A stretch of 64,000 bases of DNA from contig NC_071389.1 of NCBI RefSeq assembly GCF_022682495.2, positions 106,123,951 through 106,187,950 of the forward strand, given 5' to 3'. Of this stretch, positions 21,196 to 33,944 are shown piece after piece. The translations under genes were made by a program, and so were the position numbers. Within the stretch, counting starts at the first letter, position 1. The number at the start of each line of letters is the position of its first letter. Under the pieces are notes generated by a model that saw nothing but the letters and a program-made list of their open reading frames with translations, ran no database searches and was not told the origin of the DNA. Source of the stretch: Desmodus rotundus (taxonomy: Eukaryota > Chordata > Mammalia > Chiroptera > Phyllostomidae).

Positions 21196-21889
21196 TTTTT
21201 TTCTATTTAACTAAGTGTAAAAGCTTTTTAAGTGGTGAAATCACATTTTGGTTGGTTGTTTTTCTGTTCAGCTAAAACAGCAGGCTATCGAACTGGGGGA
21301 GGCTTGGCAGTCTCAGGTGTCGACCTAACACTCCATGAACTGGTGGGCTGGGGCAGATTTTAAACCCATACGGTGAAACATAACTGAATGATAGTTTGAA
21401 ATCACAATCTTGTATTTGATGTGTCTCAAGCATTTTAAATTCCTGTCTTCTGCATCCAAACAACTTTTTGCTATAATTGCTTTATGGAAAAAATCTCATT
21501 CCCCGATCTTGGCTCTCCCAGTCAGAATCTGTGCTACCTGTGATGTCTTTTTTAGAGGTAGCATAATTATTTTCCTGATACCAATGTGTGGGCCCTGCAG
21601 GAAAGGGGAGGGCAACAAACATTTGGCAGCCACACCTTTCTCCCAATGCGGCAAAGATCTCTAAAGAGGATGCTTACTTCTAAACGGGTCTTTTCCCCAG
21701 TGGACACCAAGCCGCCTTGAGCTCAGGCACTGATCAGCTCTGCTCAAGGGGTTCCACAGCAGCCTGCAAAGGAGGCGTGGGTGCCTCTCAGCCAGAGCCT
21801 TGGGGCACTGCTGTGTCACCCCAGGACTTTGCAAAACCACAGACCCTTTAAACCAGAACCTTTGAGGGGTGGAACTGAGAATTAGGGCT
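21196..21889. other. Unannotated non-coding stretch
   Basis: No gene or confident repeat recognised. Frames of 63-84 codons at 21272-21664 carry no domain. Confidence 0.4.
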
Positions 21890-22170
21890 TAAAAAATTGT
21901 TAACTTTTATTTGGAAATAACTTCAAACTTCTTGAAAAGTTGCAAGACTAATGCAAAGAATATCCACCTGTCTGTTATATCAACTGTGAATGATTTAACC
22001 TATTTGATTTATAATTTCTCTATACACACACACACCCATTAGATTAGTGACATCATGATCCTTTGCCCCTAAATACCTCAGTATGTACTTCCTAAGAAGA
22101 GGAACATTCTCCTCCTAACCACAGAACAGGTTTCGACTTCAAAACATTTTGCATTGACACAGACTTTTGG
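21890..22170 (-). mobile_element. Probable L1 fragment, antisense
   Basis: 'taacttttatttggaaataa', 'cttgaaaagttgcaagacta' and 'agaatatccacctgtctg' resemble antisense L1M 3'UTR sequence. The similarity fades after 22100. Confidence 0.55.
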
Positions 22171-22266
22171 AATCAGTCTTTTTTAACTCTCTAGGTGAGC
22201 TCAACGTACAGCCAAGTGTGGCAACTACTGGGGCGACTGAAACTTGCCCCAGGATCTGGGTTCCTA

Positions 22267-22568
22267 GAAAAAAAACAACAGAGAAGAGATTGATGGCTCA
22301 GACTGGGTTCTATAACTTCTTGAGACTTAAAACAGAGCAAACTGGCCACACATATTACAAAATAGCCACAGGGGTGTAAAGTACAGCATAAGGAATATAG
22401 TTAGTGGTATTGTAATAACTATGTATTGTGCCAGGTGGGTACTGGAAATATCAGGGGGAACGTAAAGTATATGACTCTCTAACCACTATGCTATACACTT
22501 GAAACAAATACAAAATAATATGGAATGCAAACTATAATTGAAAAATAAAGTTTAAATTAAAAAAAATG
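22267..22568 (+). mobile_element. L1 3' terminus (L1MA-like), sense
   Basis: 'aaatagccacaggggtgtaa', 'gtacagcataaggaatatag', 'gtattgtaataactatgt', 'gtgccaggtgggtactgg', 'ctatacacttgaaacaaat' and an A-rich end define the last 300 bp of an L1. The same terminal layout ends the larger L1 at 49.3-49.65 kb. Confidence 0.8.
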
Positions 22569-22882
22569 GCTATGCCCATGGAGAAAACCTGGGTCTGGGC
22601 GATACTCGGGAAAGCTATGTTTGACCCTTGCTCTCCCTCTCTTTTCCTCCACCTCACTTCTCCATATGCCCTGCGGGACTCTCCTATGACCCAGGTTTGT
22701 TCCGTTCATTCACCTGGTCATGGCAGGTGATTTATTAATAGTCTAATGTTAATACCTATTGAGAAATGGACAATCTATTGAGAAATTACCCTGAGCTTTA
22801 TTCAAACTTCTTTAGACTTTTATAACTAAAATGAATATTTCTTATTTCTAGTAATCCACCTCCACAGCCTTTGAAGAAGACC

Positions 22883-23172
22883 ATAATGGTTGGCATTATG
22901 TATCAATGTGAATGGGCCACAAGTTGCTCGCATATTTGGTTAAACATTATTCTGGGTGTTCCTGTGAGGGTATTTCTGGATGTCATTAACATTTGACTCA
23001 GTGGACGGAGTGCAGCTGATTGCCCTTCCCAAAGTGGGTGGGCCTCATCTAGTCAGTTGAAGGCCAATAGAGAACCAGTCTGAGTGAGGGAGAATTCACT
23101 CTCTGCCTGACTGTCCTCCAGCTGGGACATCAGTCTTCTCCTGCTTTCAGAGCTGAACTTGAATAGGAACCA
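22883..23172 (+). mobile_element. MLT2-type LTR fragment, sense
   Basis: 'tatttggttaaacattattc', 'tgggtgttcctgtgagggt', 'atttctggatgtcattaac', 'gtgggtgggcctcatctag' and 'cagctgggacatcagtcttc' follow MLT2 in sense order. The LTR 3' half is missing. Old ERVL remnant without genes. Confidence 0.8.
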
Positions 23173-24055
23173 CACATTAGTTGTTGGGTGTCTCCAGCTT
23201 GTAGACTTGTCTGTTTTCCTCATAACATTTTTTGAGATATCTGAAGATGATCAGGAAGGTTTTATGGATTGTGCCCTGGGACAGTAGAGAGCTCTGAATA
23301 CTCTGAAATTTGTTGTATTTGCAAATGTGCATTTTTTTCTGGGGAGAGAAACCCATAAACTGGATCAGACCTTCAGAAGGGGTTGGATCTAAAACATTAC
23401 ATGCCCCTGTAGTAGAGTGAAAAGGTCCTGTGGGGCAATGATCCCATTTCTGATCCACCTGCCCTGAACTGGTCACTGGTTCATCCAACAGCAGTTTACT
23501 GAAGCCCCTCCATACCTCAGGCCCCGTGGCTCCGAGGGCAACACTCTGCACGGACTGGTTCTCACCTGTAGTCTTTGGTCTTCCACTCGGGGATCAGACT
23601 ATGCTTTTCAATCCCAACTCCCCTTATTGCTCTCTCTCTGTCTTCAATCTCAAATGGTCCTCACTGCCAATCCCTCTTCAGAGTAGTCAAGCAAGCACTA
23701 CTCCTGAAAATGGAAATTTTCCACTTTCTCTCCTCCTGGCTCCACCTGAACCCCGACAATGCCCTGGAGCTTCTCAGAGAATACCCCAGCTGAGGCATTT
23801 TGCCAGTGTATTCCTCCTACAAGGACTATTTGCAGTTTGGGGGGGAGGATCTTGGGAAGAATGAAAAATCTTCACCAAGCGAGGAGTGCACCTCAATTAG
23901 TGACAATGAGACCCAGTGAAATTCGGGTGGAGGAATTGACTGGGGCAGATCAGGCCCCCGCTGGAGCCACGTCGTACCACCAGGGCAGTGTCTTTCCCCT
24001 TAGTGGGTTGGCCCTACCTCCAGTAGCCCCTGTGTCTCTGTTGTCCCACACTCCC
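23173..24055. other. Unannotated non-coding stretch
   Basis: No gene or confident repeat recognised. Several overlapping frames (72-149 codons) without domains. Confidence 0.4.
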
Positions 24056-24400
24056 TGCTTCACAGTCCCTTACTTCTCACCCAGCGCTCTCCCTGCCTGG
24101 TCTTTGCCCACACTGTTAAACCTGGCCAGGGTGCCTTCTTTCCACCATCAGCCCAATCGAAGCCTTCATTCTTTTTTCAAGTCCTCACTCAAGTTCCACC
24201 TCCTCTGAGTCCCTTGCCAGGTCTCTGGCAGTGGGGCATGTGTCTCTCACCCCCACAGCATCCTGTACATCCGCTCACTTTCATAGCACGTATTTTCACT
24301 TAGAAGCTTACTTCTCTTGAATTCTTTAATTACTTCAGATGGAAAGGCCTTACCTCCTCTAGTGAAATTATTAACTTTGGGGCATTTATTTTTCTTTCAT
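24056..24400 (+). mobile_element. L2 LINE 3' region, sense
   Basis: 'caagtcctcactcaagttcc', 'acctcctctgagtcccttgc', 'gcatcctgtacatccgctca' and 'tcatagcacgtattttcact' parallel the L2 3' region in order. Frames are broken. Confidence 0.6.
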
Positions 24401-25464
24401 AATTGAGAGTTTATTGGGTTTTTGTTTGATTATCGTGATGAAGACGTTATGAGCAATATACACATAATTTATAATGCAAGTACTAAAATCCACAAGGCCA
24501 CGTAGTTGTAATACTTTCCCAAACAATTATCCCAGTTCCTCTCTGAAATTATTCCAGTTACTCTCCAACAGAAATTTAGAGGAAAACTTTCCTTAAAAAG
24601 AGGCTATTAACCACCAGTATTTTGAAATGTTGACAGGTGGCTCTGAATTCCCACTAATTCATAATTTAACATCGTGCACATCACATACTTACTGGTATCC
24701 GATTTCTCACAGCAAACTATAAAGGACGGCGTGATGGCTGCCACTTTCTAATGGCTCTGCTGTTTGGGCTGCTTTCATCAGAGGTGGCCTGTTTGCTAGA
24801 AAGCCCCATCAGAGGTCACCAGGATCAGTGATCATTTAACACTGTGACAGTGGCTGGGTGTGGCCTGCAGGCTGGAGGGAGGTGGAGGGGAGGAAATGAA
24901 ATGGGTATGAAGGGACCTGCCTTTCTCCTCCTGGACAGCAGTTAGAGAATGGGCTGGGGGAGAGGGGATGAGCTCAGGTGGTGACTTGAGAAGTAGCCCC
25001 AGGGGACCCATGTTCCAACTGTATGCTTTAGCTGAGAGCTGACTTGTCCTTCTTCCCACTTTCAATGATCAGAAATGCAGCACTGTCTAGTCTATCCATC
25101 ACTCCCTTTCACCTGTCCCTAGTGACCAGTGACATGCATTTGCAAGGTGAGAAGGGCTCTGGGCTGCATAACAGAGGCTTCCTCTGGGCACCATTAGAAG
25201 CCCTTAGAGGCACCTCACCTGGAGCTCATTAACGCCTCTTAAAATCAAGGTGGCAGGTGTAGCTGACTCCTATTCTGTGTGTGGTCCACTAAGACCCTCC
25301 AGATCTTTGTTGGCTCTGTGTCATGCCCCAGCCTCTCAGTGCCATGTTTGCACAATTTGATTTTTGTGCCCAGCAGTCTTGGAGGCACTGTCTTTATAGG
25401 ACTGACTTTCCTTGCTCTGCGACCTGGGGCAGGCTCCAGGACCCAGCGGGTGGCAGGTCAGGCT
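24401..25464. other. Unannotated non-coding stretch
   Basis: No gene or confident repeat recognised. It holds a T/A-rich start (24400-24520). Confidence 0.4.
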
Positions 25465-25545
25465 CCTAGAGGGTGGGGGCAGCCCTGTTTCTGTTTCATC
25501 CTTGCATACACCTCCCCTCCACAGAGTGGGCATCCAATAATTAAT
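25465..25545 (+). mobile_element. L2 3' tail fragment, sense
   Basis: 'cctagagggtgggggcagcc' followed by 'cacagagtgggcatccaata' resembles the L2 terminus ('gagggcagggactg... taggtgctcaataaat'). Short and diverged. Confidence 0.45.
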
Positions 25546-25819
25546 TGTATTGGGACCAGAGCAAACTTGGGAGGGAGCAATGACAGTACATCGACCAGGT
25601 ATCAGGAGAGAACAGAGGTGTGGGTGGGGGGGGCAGAGCAGCAAGTCAGACTCCAGCGATGACAGATCAGCAGTAGGAACGGACGGAATTGAGCTGGGCG
25701 AGGGCAGTATTGTGCCCCACCAATCAAGAAGCCCCAGTAATGCTCAGCACCCACCCCCAGCAAAGCAGGGTGGTGGGGACACTGTGAGGAATGCAAAGTT
25801 AAATTGCACATTAAAATAC

Positions 25820-25990
25820 TCACACAGACCGGGTGAAGTAAGTACTGAGCACTATGCAGCAGTCAGCAGGGAAGGACAGGGAAGGAACTAGGCACAGCTG
25901 ACATGAGGCTGGGGAGGGCTGGGTCTTAGACAGCATCTCAGAGGAGGTGACCTTCCAGCTGGGCTGCAGTAGAGGAGTGGGATTTTGCTT
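25820..25990 (-). mobile_element. L2 fragment, antisense
   Basis: 'gcatctcagaggaggtgacc' and 'ttccagctgggctgcag' resemble the reverse complement of the L2 region just before its 3' tail. Diverged. Confidence 0.4.
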
Positions 25991-27039
25991 GTTGTCGGAG
26001 AAAAACTATAGGCTTGACGAAGGTGACCTGTACCGATTTCCTGCATTCGTGGGTAGAACTGGCGCAAGCATTTAGGGGCGTCCGCCTCTTTACCTTCAAA
26101 TGACTTCCAAGAGTGATACAGCTTTAACAGATTTGGGGCCCTTGTTGTTGCCAAACCACCTTCTTTTCACTCTTCCCCATGCTCCACTCAAACACAGGCA
26201 CACTGGACTTAGTAGGAAGAGTGGGGAGCTGGCCCAGGTCCTTAACACATTGCAAGGACTCAGGCCAGGGGATGGGATGGAGTTTTAGGAAGCAGCTTAG
26301 CGGCTCAGCTCATTTGAGAGCGTCCCAGATCTGGCTTTCTCAGACAAGGCAGCTGCTGGCTCAGGATGAGTCTGGCCAGCCAGAGGATGAAGAAAACCAC
26401 AGCAAAGCCAGGAGGCCAGGTCATCCAAAGCTAACCTACAGAGGCCTCATTTTGCTTCTTTTTCCCCTTTCTCTTTGCATTAGAAATGCACTTGAAAGCC
26501 CTCCTAATTCAAAGCACATCAGCCCCTTCATTCCTATTTTGGGTCCATGGTTCATACTTTTGTTGTTTGTACATCGTAGAGGGTGGCAATCTGATCTCAT
26601 TTGTTGTGCACATTCCACCATCATAGCAAACCATCTTTGTGGGAACTGAACCACGAGCACAATCCTTGGCATGAGGAGCAGAGAAGCTGTGAGAAGCCGG
26701 CCCTCTGAGGGAGAGAAGAGTTCAGCACCACCCCCAACAGAAGGTGGGGACGGGGCAGGACTGGGAGCTGCACGGGGGGAGGGGGAGGCCAAGGTTTTCA
26801 GGCTCTGTACACACTTCCTATCTCAAGTCCTGGTGTTAAGAATGGAGGTGGGACCATCCCTGTGACTGGGTGAGCACTGGGCTCAGTGGGATTCCTGCGA
26901 CCATGATGCGGGGGCGGGAAGGGGTGGCACCAAGGGAGACGAGTCCATCTCAGGACTGTCTTCCAAGGTTGGAGATGCAGCATGTATTCCGTGCTCTGTG
27001 CATTTTAACACTTCATTACCGTTACCTGCGATACAGTCT
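25991..27039. other. Unannotated non-coding stretch
   Basis: No gene or confident repeat. Frames up to 156 codons on both strands near 26179-26792 lack any recognisable domain. Confidence 0.4.
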
Positions 27040-27195
27040 CCAGTAACTGTGCAGGTTGGCAGGTCTGTAAGCTCCTTCAGGACAGGGGCAGAGAGTATTT
27101 TTCTTTTCTGAACCCCACAGTGCTCAGGAAAGCTTTGAGCCTGTAGCAGGCACTCAGCAAAATAAGTAAAAATAAGGACTTGCTGAATCGCCTCA
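27040..27195 (+). mobile_element. L2 3' tail, sense
   Basis: 'gtaagctccttcaggacagg' and 'aaccccacagtgctcagga', followed by 'gcaggcactcagcaaaataa', match the characteristic L2 3' end. Confidence 0.75.
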
Positions 27196-29475
27196 CCTTG
27201 GACATGATGCGCCTCCAACAATTTTTAGAGCTTTGTAATAAAGTGTCAGAGCAAGAGGGGTGGGGTGGGCGGGGCTCACAGCTGTCCAGGACTTGCTAAG
27301 AGGGAGATGGAAAGAAGAAAAGACAAAAAAACCGTTATTTTCTTACTCTCTCTGGGATTAGTACTGAGCACCTTCAGCATCATCTGTGGTATATTGAAGG
27401 GACAATATACAGAAAAAATCCCCATCTTGCATCATTTCTCCAAGTCACTTGGGCTGTTCCTCTGCTCCAGTGGGTCCTGATTCCATCATGGACAACGTTC
27501 TATTTTCTCCTCAATCTTGGAAGTGTAGTGAGTCCTGGACCTGTCTGTGGTGTGAGAGTTAGAGGGCCACCCTCTCACACACTTCCTCCAGGAAATCCAC
27601 CACTCCTTACATGTCTTTTATCCGACTGAATGTCCACTGAGTGCAAGATCACTCTGCCCTTCAATGGCCTCTGCTCTCTGAAACGAACTAGAATATTTAA
27701 AGAAGAGATGCCTCAAAGGAATGGATAGGATTGATAGAGCAGTCTTAATAAAGTTTCCTTCTCCCAGTTATTTCCCCAAGGTGTTGAAGCCCAGGCATAG
27801 TTTGGTTTTGGTTTTTTCCTGCTATTGATTTTTCTGCTTAGCAGCATCTTGCTCAGGGAGAATCCCGACTCTCATTGTCATCTGATTTCCTTCTCAGGAG
27901 CTGAACTATCCTATTGAGGCAAATCTCACCGGGGCAATAGAGCTGCTCTCATCGAACCCCCTCTGCTCTGCCCTTCTCCTCTGATGTATTGGAGTGGAAA
28001 CCTAACTGCTGTGTTGGTCCCCAACACTGAAGGAGCAGAAAGGAGCAGAGAGGAATACCACTCCCAGGCAGTTCGCACCCGACTTCTCCAACATAAGCAC
28101 ATGCCACATTATGAATAATAAAATCATAACTTTGCAACTCTCTCTCTCTCTCTCTCTCACAGTGCAGTTTGCCAACACGATCATGCCACCCCCTACAGCA
28201 TTATGTAAGGCAGGCACAAGCCCCTCTCTGTGGTCTCCTCCAGCCCCCATAGAAAAAAAAGGGTGTGTGGATTGCGTTGCACCTCAGCCCTCCTGTCTTG
28301 GCAGCACTTGGGCTGCACCCTGCCTGGTTCATTCTTCATGTTGCCTCTATAAAAAATATACCGTGTGGGTGGGAATAATTGGGTAATATTAAAATGTCTT
28401 GCTTTACCAATTGAGAAAGAGGAAACGAAATGTTCCCAGGAATGCATCCCAGAGGGAATGAACATGTCAGAGACACAAAATGCGTCTTGACCATCTGCTC
28501 CTGTATTTAGGTCTCCTTTGCACTTGGGCTATCCCAGCATCAATGTCTGCCATGTGGGCAGGATCCAGCTGGTGACATTCAGGCCATCACTGAACTCTGA
28601 CTTCAGGGGACACTTCCCTGGGAATGCAGGCAGCTGGCAGCAGTGGCCCCCACAAATCAGCAAGGACATGCCTATTTTCCATCAAGTTCCAACCAGAACT
28701 TAGCTGAAAAAGTTTAGTTCCTTTTTTCATTTCTTACTTCCTCTTTTTTTTTTTTTCCCTTATCCATGATGCCCTTTCTTCCAGCCTTTCCTGGCTTTAA
28801 TTGATTTTCAAGCTCTGCTGGATCCACCTTTCTTCACACTTTCTCTTCTCAACTCTGTCGTTTCCATTTTTCTAGTCACCTTCTGGCATTCTTATCTAAG
28901 CATATAAGAGAGAAGAACACAATCCTTCTGTGAAAAGATGACCCACTTTACAGTCAGATTTTCCGTCGTGTGTTTGCAATGACCCTTTCAAATCTCTCCC
29001 TATTTACTGACCTGTTCAAAACCACCGATGAGCCAGCAGGCGGCAGGTACAGAGAGAATGAGTCTCTGAGCATTTGGTAGTCAGAACAATGCCTCTTCAT
29101 AACAATGGCTTTGGTCAAGTGTGAATGGTGTTTGTACACATTTTACATTTTTGGCTTTAAAAGGTGGTTAAATCTTGGATCAGATCCTGTCAGGATTACT
29201 CAGCCTTCCTGGGCATGGCGTTAATTTGTGTTTATTCTTGTTCTCTGGACATATTTTTGGATCAAAGAAATACCAAAGCACAGAAGTTCTCAAATAGAGG
29301 CCTTTTGAAAGCTGTTTCCATTTACTAGCTCAGTATATCTCAATTGATAATTTTTTAAAAAAACACGTTTTTTTCTGGTTACCTGATACTGGGTATTCCA
29401 CCCCCAATGCCTTACTCCCCCAACCGCTCACCCAGGGGGAGAGTTTCGGGAAGCAGGGGTGTTACGGGTCTTGTT
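27196..29475. other. Unannotated non-coding stretch with simple repeats
   Basis: No gene or confident transposon recognised. Contains a (CT)n run (listed separately) and a T-run at 28744-28757. Frames up to 92 codons only. Confidence 0.4.
28138..28158. repeat. (CT)n microsatellite
   Basis: Uninterrupted dinucleotide run of about ten CT units. Confidence 0.95.
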
Positions 29476-29479
29476 TACG

Positions 29480-29560
29480 TGTAGCCCAGCCCCAGTGTGG
29501 CACCGAGCACAGAGTAGGTTCAAGGAACGTTTGTTGAGTGAGTGAGTGAGCAAGTGCGTC
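29480..29560 (+). mobile_element. L2 3' tail with GAGT expansion, sense
   Basis: 'gtggcaccgagcacagagta' and 'aaggaacgtttgttgagtg' match the L2 end. The terminal short repeat has expanded as (GAGT)n at 29535-29551. Confidence 0.7.
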
Positions 29561-29749
29561 AACGGAGGTTGCCCTGGAAGGTGCTAGAGGACCATATGCT
29601 AGAACCAGGTGCTTCCAAGAATAATTGACCATGTGGAGCAGAGGGAGGATTTGCTGGGAGAAGAAGAGAAAACCAGAGAAAGCAGAACTCATTGTGGTCT
29701 CGCCCAGATCCTTCAACCTAGTTCCATCACAAACACACATTTCTATTTA

Positions 29750-29880
29750 GTATACTAAATTTTACCGGACCTTGCCTTCTTCTGGACACTATGCTAAACT
29801 CCTGTGATGACAAAATAAACAGGGCATTGTCCCCGCCTTCAAAGAGTTCTTGGTGTAGTAAGGAAACAAACAGTTTTTTA
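29750..29880 (-). mobile_element. L2 3' tail, antisense
   Basis: 'tctggacactatgctaaact' and 'gcattgtccccgccttcaaa', then 'gagttcttggtgtagtaagg', match the reversed L2 terminus. Confidence 0.6.
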
Positions 29881-30480
29881 AACTCAAATATTCTATTTCC
29901 ATGTATTGAATGTTGTACTAAACTGAATCAATGTTTTATTTTTAAAAAATCTGATGAGCCAGTCCTTTTGAACTACTGTTCTGTGTGTGTCTGTAGTTCC
30001 TAACTCTTTGCGCTGGCGTAGCACAAAGACAGCAGACCATTCTTACAGGCACTTCCCAGAGGAGACCCTGAACTGAGTCCATGTCCTTCTCCTCACTTGT
30101 TTGCTCTTTGCGCTTTGCATAGGTCAGCATCTTTTTTCCCTAGCTGCACCTGGAATCTTTAATGGGACCTGTCACCAGTTACCTAGCAACCCCTCATTCA
30201 TATTTGTCACAGAAGGAGCACTCATCTCATGAAGACCTTGCCAGTTTCACCCCCTGACCTCACTGTTACTTTAGGGAAAGGTCCCTTTTATAGAGTTATC
30301 CCTGAGAAACAGGCTTAGGCTGGAGGCTGTAACTAATGCATCTAAAGTGGTTCCCCTGTTTAGAAGCACTTAGATGAATGGGCTTGTGTATTTGTGTTCC
30401 ATTTCCTGCCCTGGCTACCAGTGGTTCTTAGCTGGACAATTTCAGGACTGGCCCAGATGAATGTGATAAAACTTCTGGGA
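29881..30480. other. Unannotated non-coding stretch
   Basis: No gene or confident repeat recognised. Confidence 0.4.
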
Positions 30481-31640
30481 TGTCCTAAATTAAATTAGAA
30501 CAGACCTGAGAATAGGGGGAGAGAAACAATAAAGGTTAACCAGTTAAGAGCAGTGGGCAGAAACAAAAGACTGCCCAAGTTCCGGAGTGGGGGGTGAAAC
30601 TGACCCGATGTTGGGGTGGCCATTTCCACTCTTATCTGTGGGGAGAACGGCTGACATCGACGCCACTGCGTCTTGCTCATGCACGGGCCTTCCGGACTGC
30701 TGCCTGCAGCCACTGCACAAGTAACAACTACTTTTTCCTTTTGGACTGCGCACCTATCCCAGGACTTGCCCCTGTCCCAGAATTGTCTCTGCCTCACCTT
30801 TTCCTGCCCCACTCCTTATCTGTAGCCAATGTAAATTCTTTTAAAACAACTTCGTTCCCCAAACTCATTGTATAAAAAAGCCAGGGGCTGGCAAGAAGTA
30901 TTCCAAGTCATGAAAGGCAAGGACCTACATCCAAGATTACTGTATCCAGCAAAGCTATCATTTAGAATGGAAGGGATAATAAAGAGCTTCCCAGATAAGG
31001 TCAAGTTAAAGAAGTTCATCATCACCAAGCCCTTATTCTATGAAATGTTAAAGGGACTTACCTAAGAAAAAGAAGATAAAAAATAGGAACAGTAAAAATG
31101 ACAGCAAACTCACAGTTATTAACGACCACACCTAAAACCAAAACAAGAGCAATCTAGGCAAACAACTAGAACAGGAACAGAACCATAGAGATGGAGATCA
31201 CATGGAGGGCTGTCAATAGGGGAGGGGGAGGGGGAGAGGGGGGGAAAGGTACAGAGAATAAGTAGCATAGATGATAGGTGGAAAATAGACAGGGGGAGGG
31301 TAAGAATAGTGTAGGAAATGTAGAAGCCAAAGAACTTATAAGTATGACCCATGGACATGAACTATAGGGGGGGAATGTGGGAGGGAGAGGGTGGGCAGGA
31401 TGGAGTTGAGTGAAGGGGCGGAAATGGGACAACTGTAATAGCATAATCGATAAATATATTTAAAAAAAAGCCTCATCAATCCCAGGATGGGGAACATGAT
31501 CATCTTCTCCACGCGGCCCTGCTGCTGGTGGCTCAGCCCGCACGCCCCAGGATTGGTCCTTTTTCTGGCTAGCATGTGGCTTGATAAATCCTTTCTTTCC
31601 AAACAACTTCCAGTCGTGAAGGTTTTTGCTTAACAAATAA
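30481..31640 (+). mobile_element. LTR-like block split by HAL1
   Basis: Flanking the HAL1 is a block with LTR-like layout: a TATA-like 'gtataaaaaagcc' at 30870-30882, a GC-rich stretch, a variant poly(A) signal 'gataaatcctttcttt' near 31583-31598, and a possible end near 'tttgcttaaca' (31636). No flanking duplication or exact TG...CA boundary could be confirmed, and no retroviral genes are attached. It is most consistent with a solo retroviral-type LTR, but could be a host element. Confidence 0.4.
30883..31463 (+). mobile_element. HAL1 copy 2, 5'-truncated, sense
   Basis: Begins inside ORF1 at 'ggggctggcaagaagtattc', covers the end of ORF1 to the TAA at about 31064, then the G-rich 3'UTR ('atggagatcacatggaggg') and ends 'gggacaactgtaatagcat' with an A tail. 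The flanks 'aaaaaagcc' at 30874-30882 and 31464-31472 agree, although the A-run makes the duplication's left limit uncertain. It shares the ORF1/3'UTR order of the full-length copy at 47.4 kb. Retroposed in trans by L1 enzymes, by analogy with known HAL1s. Confidence 0.9.
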
Positions 31641-33944
31641 GACCTTACACAGCTAACATCTGCCTGATGCTAGAACTCTCTCCTTAGGGTCCTAACAACT
31701 GGCCATGTAATTTGTCCTGCTGGATGACAAAGAGCTCTCTGTCTCTGGAGAGTGCTGTTTCCAACACCAAGCCCTTTGGCTTGTGAGACATTTTTTAGAA
31801 AGCTTATTTCTTATATTGAGGTAAAAATCACCTCCTTGCCACTTCCTTCCTTATTCACTTCCTTCTGCTCTTCTCTCAACATTTCTTCACTCTTTATTCC
31901 TATTCTGTCTTTTACCGAAATAAAGCCTACCCATTCCTTCTTCCTCACAACCACCATATAATATTTCAAGGTAGTTATTATTTCCTAATTTTCTCCCCTC
32001 CAAGGAAACATGCAGCGCCTTCCAACATCTTATATCTGGCACTGTTTCCAGATCCCTAGGCATCCACAACTCTTCTCTAGATACATTATGACATGTTATG
32101 ATACATCTTACACTGCCTTGAATTGAACGTATCTTTCAGTTGTCATCTGACCAATGTATATTGTTATGCTTACTTGCTATTTGACACTATATTTCCATTT
32201 AATGGAGCCTACAATTATATTAGCTTTTTAAAGCAACCACATCACTCTATTGTATCATATTAAGCTTTGGCCAAAGAAAATCTCTAGGTATTTTGAAAAG
32301 AGAAACTACACCAGGTTTCCCTGTTATGCTATTGTGCAATTGGTTCTGAACCCGTGTGTTGGCACAACGCCAGCTGTATTGATGTAGGGATGTTGTTTCC
32401 TTCAAATGCTTCCAAAGCTCATTTTGGGCTTATGCCTCCAGCCCCGGCCCTTCCTCTCTCCCTCTCCCTGCCAACAAGAATGCGAGGTCTCCAACCTCAG
32501 TGGTCCCACATGGATTGCGACTGCATTTCTGCTTCTTTTTACATTTTACTTTGTGCCACGCGCAGACTGTGGGAGAAGTCAGTTCCTGAGTGTTTGTTGA
32601 CTGGCCAAACAGAGGCATCATATGAAGATTTGCAATCAAACTTCCTTCCCAGGACTCAACGTTGCCATCTAATGCGGAAACTCCTTGCAGGTTTTATGTC
32701 CTATATCTTTAGGTGAACGTGAATTTATTCTGATAATGGAAATTCCCCATACGTTCTTTCTGGAGGACTTGAGAGAATTTTCTCTTTTTTAAGAAATCGC
32801 TGGCTGACAATGCTTATCTTTATAATTTGGTTTCTAGAACTGCTCTCTAAGCACCAGGGTAGGAATATTATCCACCCAATATGCTGGCATAAAAAAACAT
32901 GGAGAGAAAAGTGTAATGATAGCTCTAGTATAGCAATTTATATCGTATGATGAGAAACATTTCTACGAGTGCTTTGGTCTTACTCGAGACCAGCCAAGCC
33001 CTGGGAAAATATTTGCGAGTTATCTAACCCAGCAAACATTTGCTCCAAGAAGAGGGAGGGCGGGCAGCTTTCATTGTCCATCCCTACGCCCGCGATTGCG
33101 AAAGTGCTTCTTTTCTGAATGTCATGTGGCTTTTACCACCACCACCCTCCCATGGCAGCGCCATTGAGCAAGCTGGTATCACCGATAGTTTAGTGAGTTC
33201 TGGAACCTGCTCTGGCTGCCCGTGACTCTAAACCCAAAACCTTTTCAAGGGAAAGTTGGTAATTACTGGGCGGAGTAATGTTTGTGCTCCTATGAATCCT
33301 TGCCCGGGTGAGAACGAGGCTGCCCAAGCTGTTTCCCTCCGATGCCAGCGTGGTGGTCTGTGCAGTGAGGCCACTTGTCTTCAGAAATCTGCAAGGGCTG
33401 TGCCTCGTCTAGAAATGGAAAGGCAACAGGGGATTCTCTTAAACGAACAGAGGAGAAGAAATTGTCAGAGAGCAAGAAAACAGATATAGTTAGGTCTCAG
33501 AAGAAATCAAAATGGTAAACAGAAAAAGATTATTCATTTTACTCTCCTCTTCTGTCCAGGCCATTCTGAGCCCTGGGGTGGGATGGGCAAAGAGAGTGTA
33601 ATTTCCTTTTCTTTGAAATTTTCCCAAACTCTGGCATCCAGAAGACGTTTGTAACATCAAGGGATATTGCATCATTAACTTGGAGTTGGCTTACACTGGC
33701 TGTGCCTCAGTATTCTTATTAAAAACAAAGCAAGGAGTTTAAGAAAAATGTAGCCCTGCCCCCTGCCCTTCAGTGCCCCTTAGTCACTGTGGAAAGTGTC
33801 AGGGCGTGCCAGGTGAAGTTGCTACGAAGGGGAACTGCAGGAGGGGTTTGGATTCCTGTGTGTTTTTAAACAGCAAACCACCTCTCTATGCACTGTGTGG
33901 TTAACATCTGTCCTATGCTCTGGCAAGACCATGTTTATAGTGGT
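31641..33944. other. Unannotated non-coding stretch
   Basis: No gene. Bases 32090-32290 are AT-rich and look like an old repeat ('aaccacatcactctattgta'), but I cannot place the family. Frames up to 120 codons have no domain. Confidence 0.4.

Noticed and set aside
26179..26792. Opposing 156- and 118-codon frames
   Set aside because: Overlapping on opposite strands, no recognisable domain, and no splice or repeat context. Compatible with chance.
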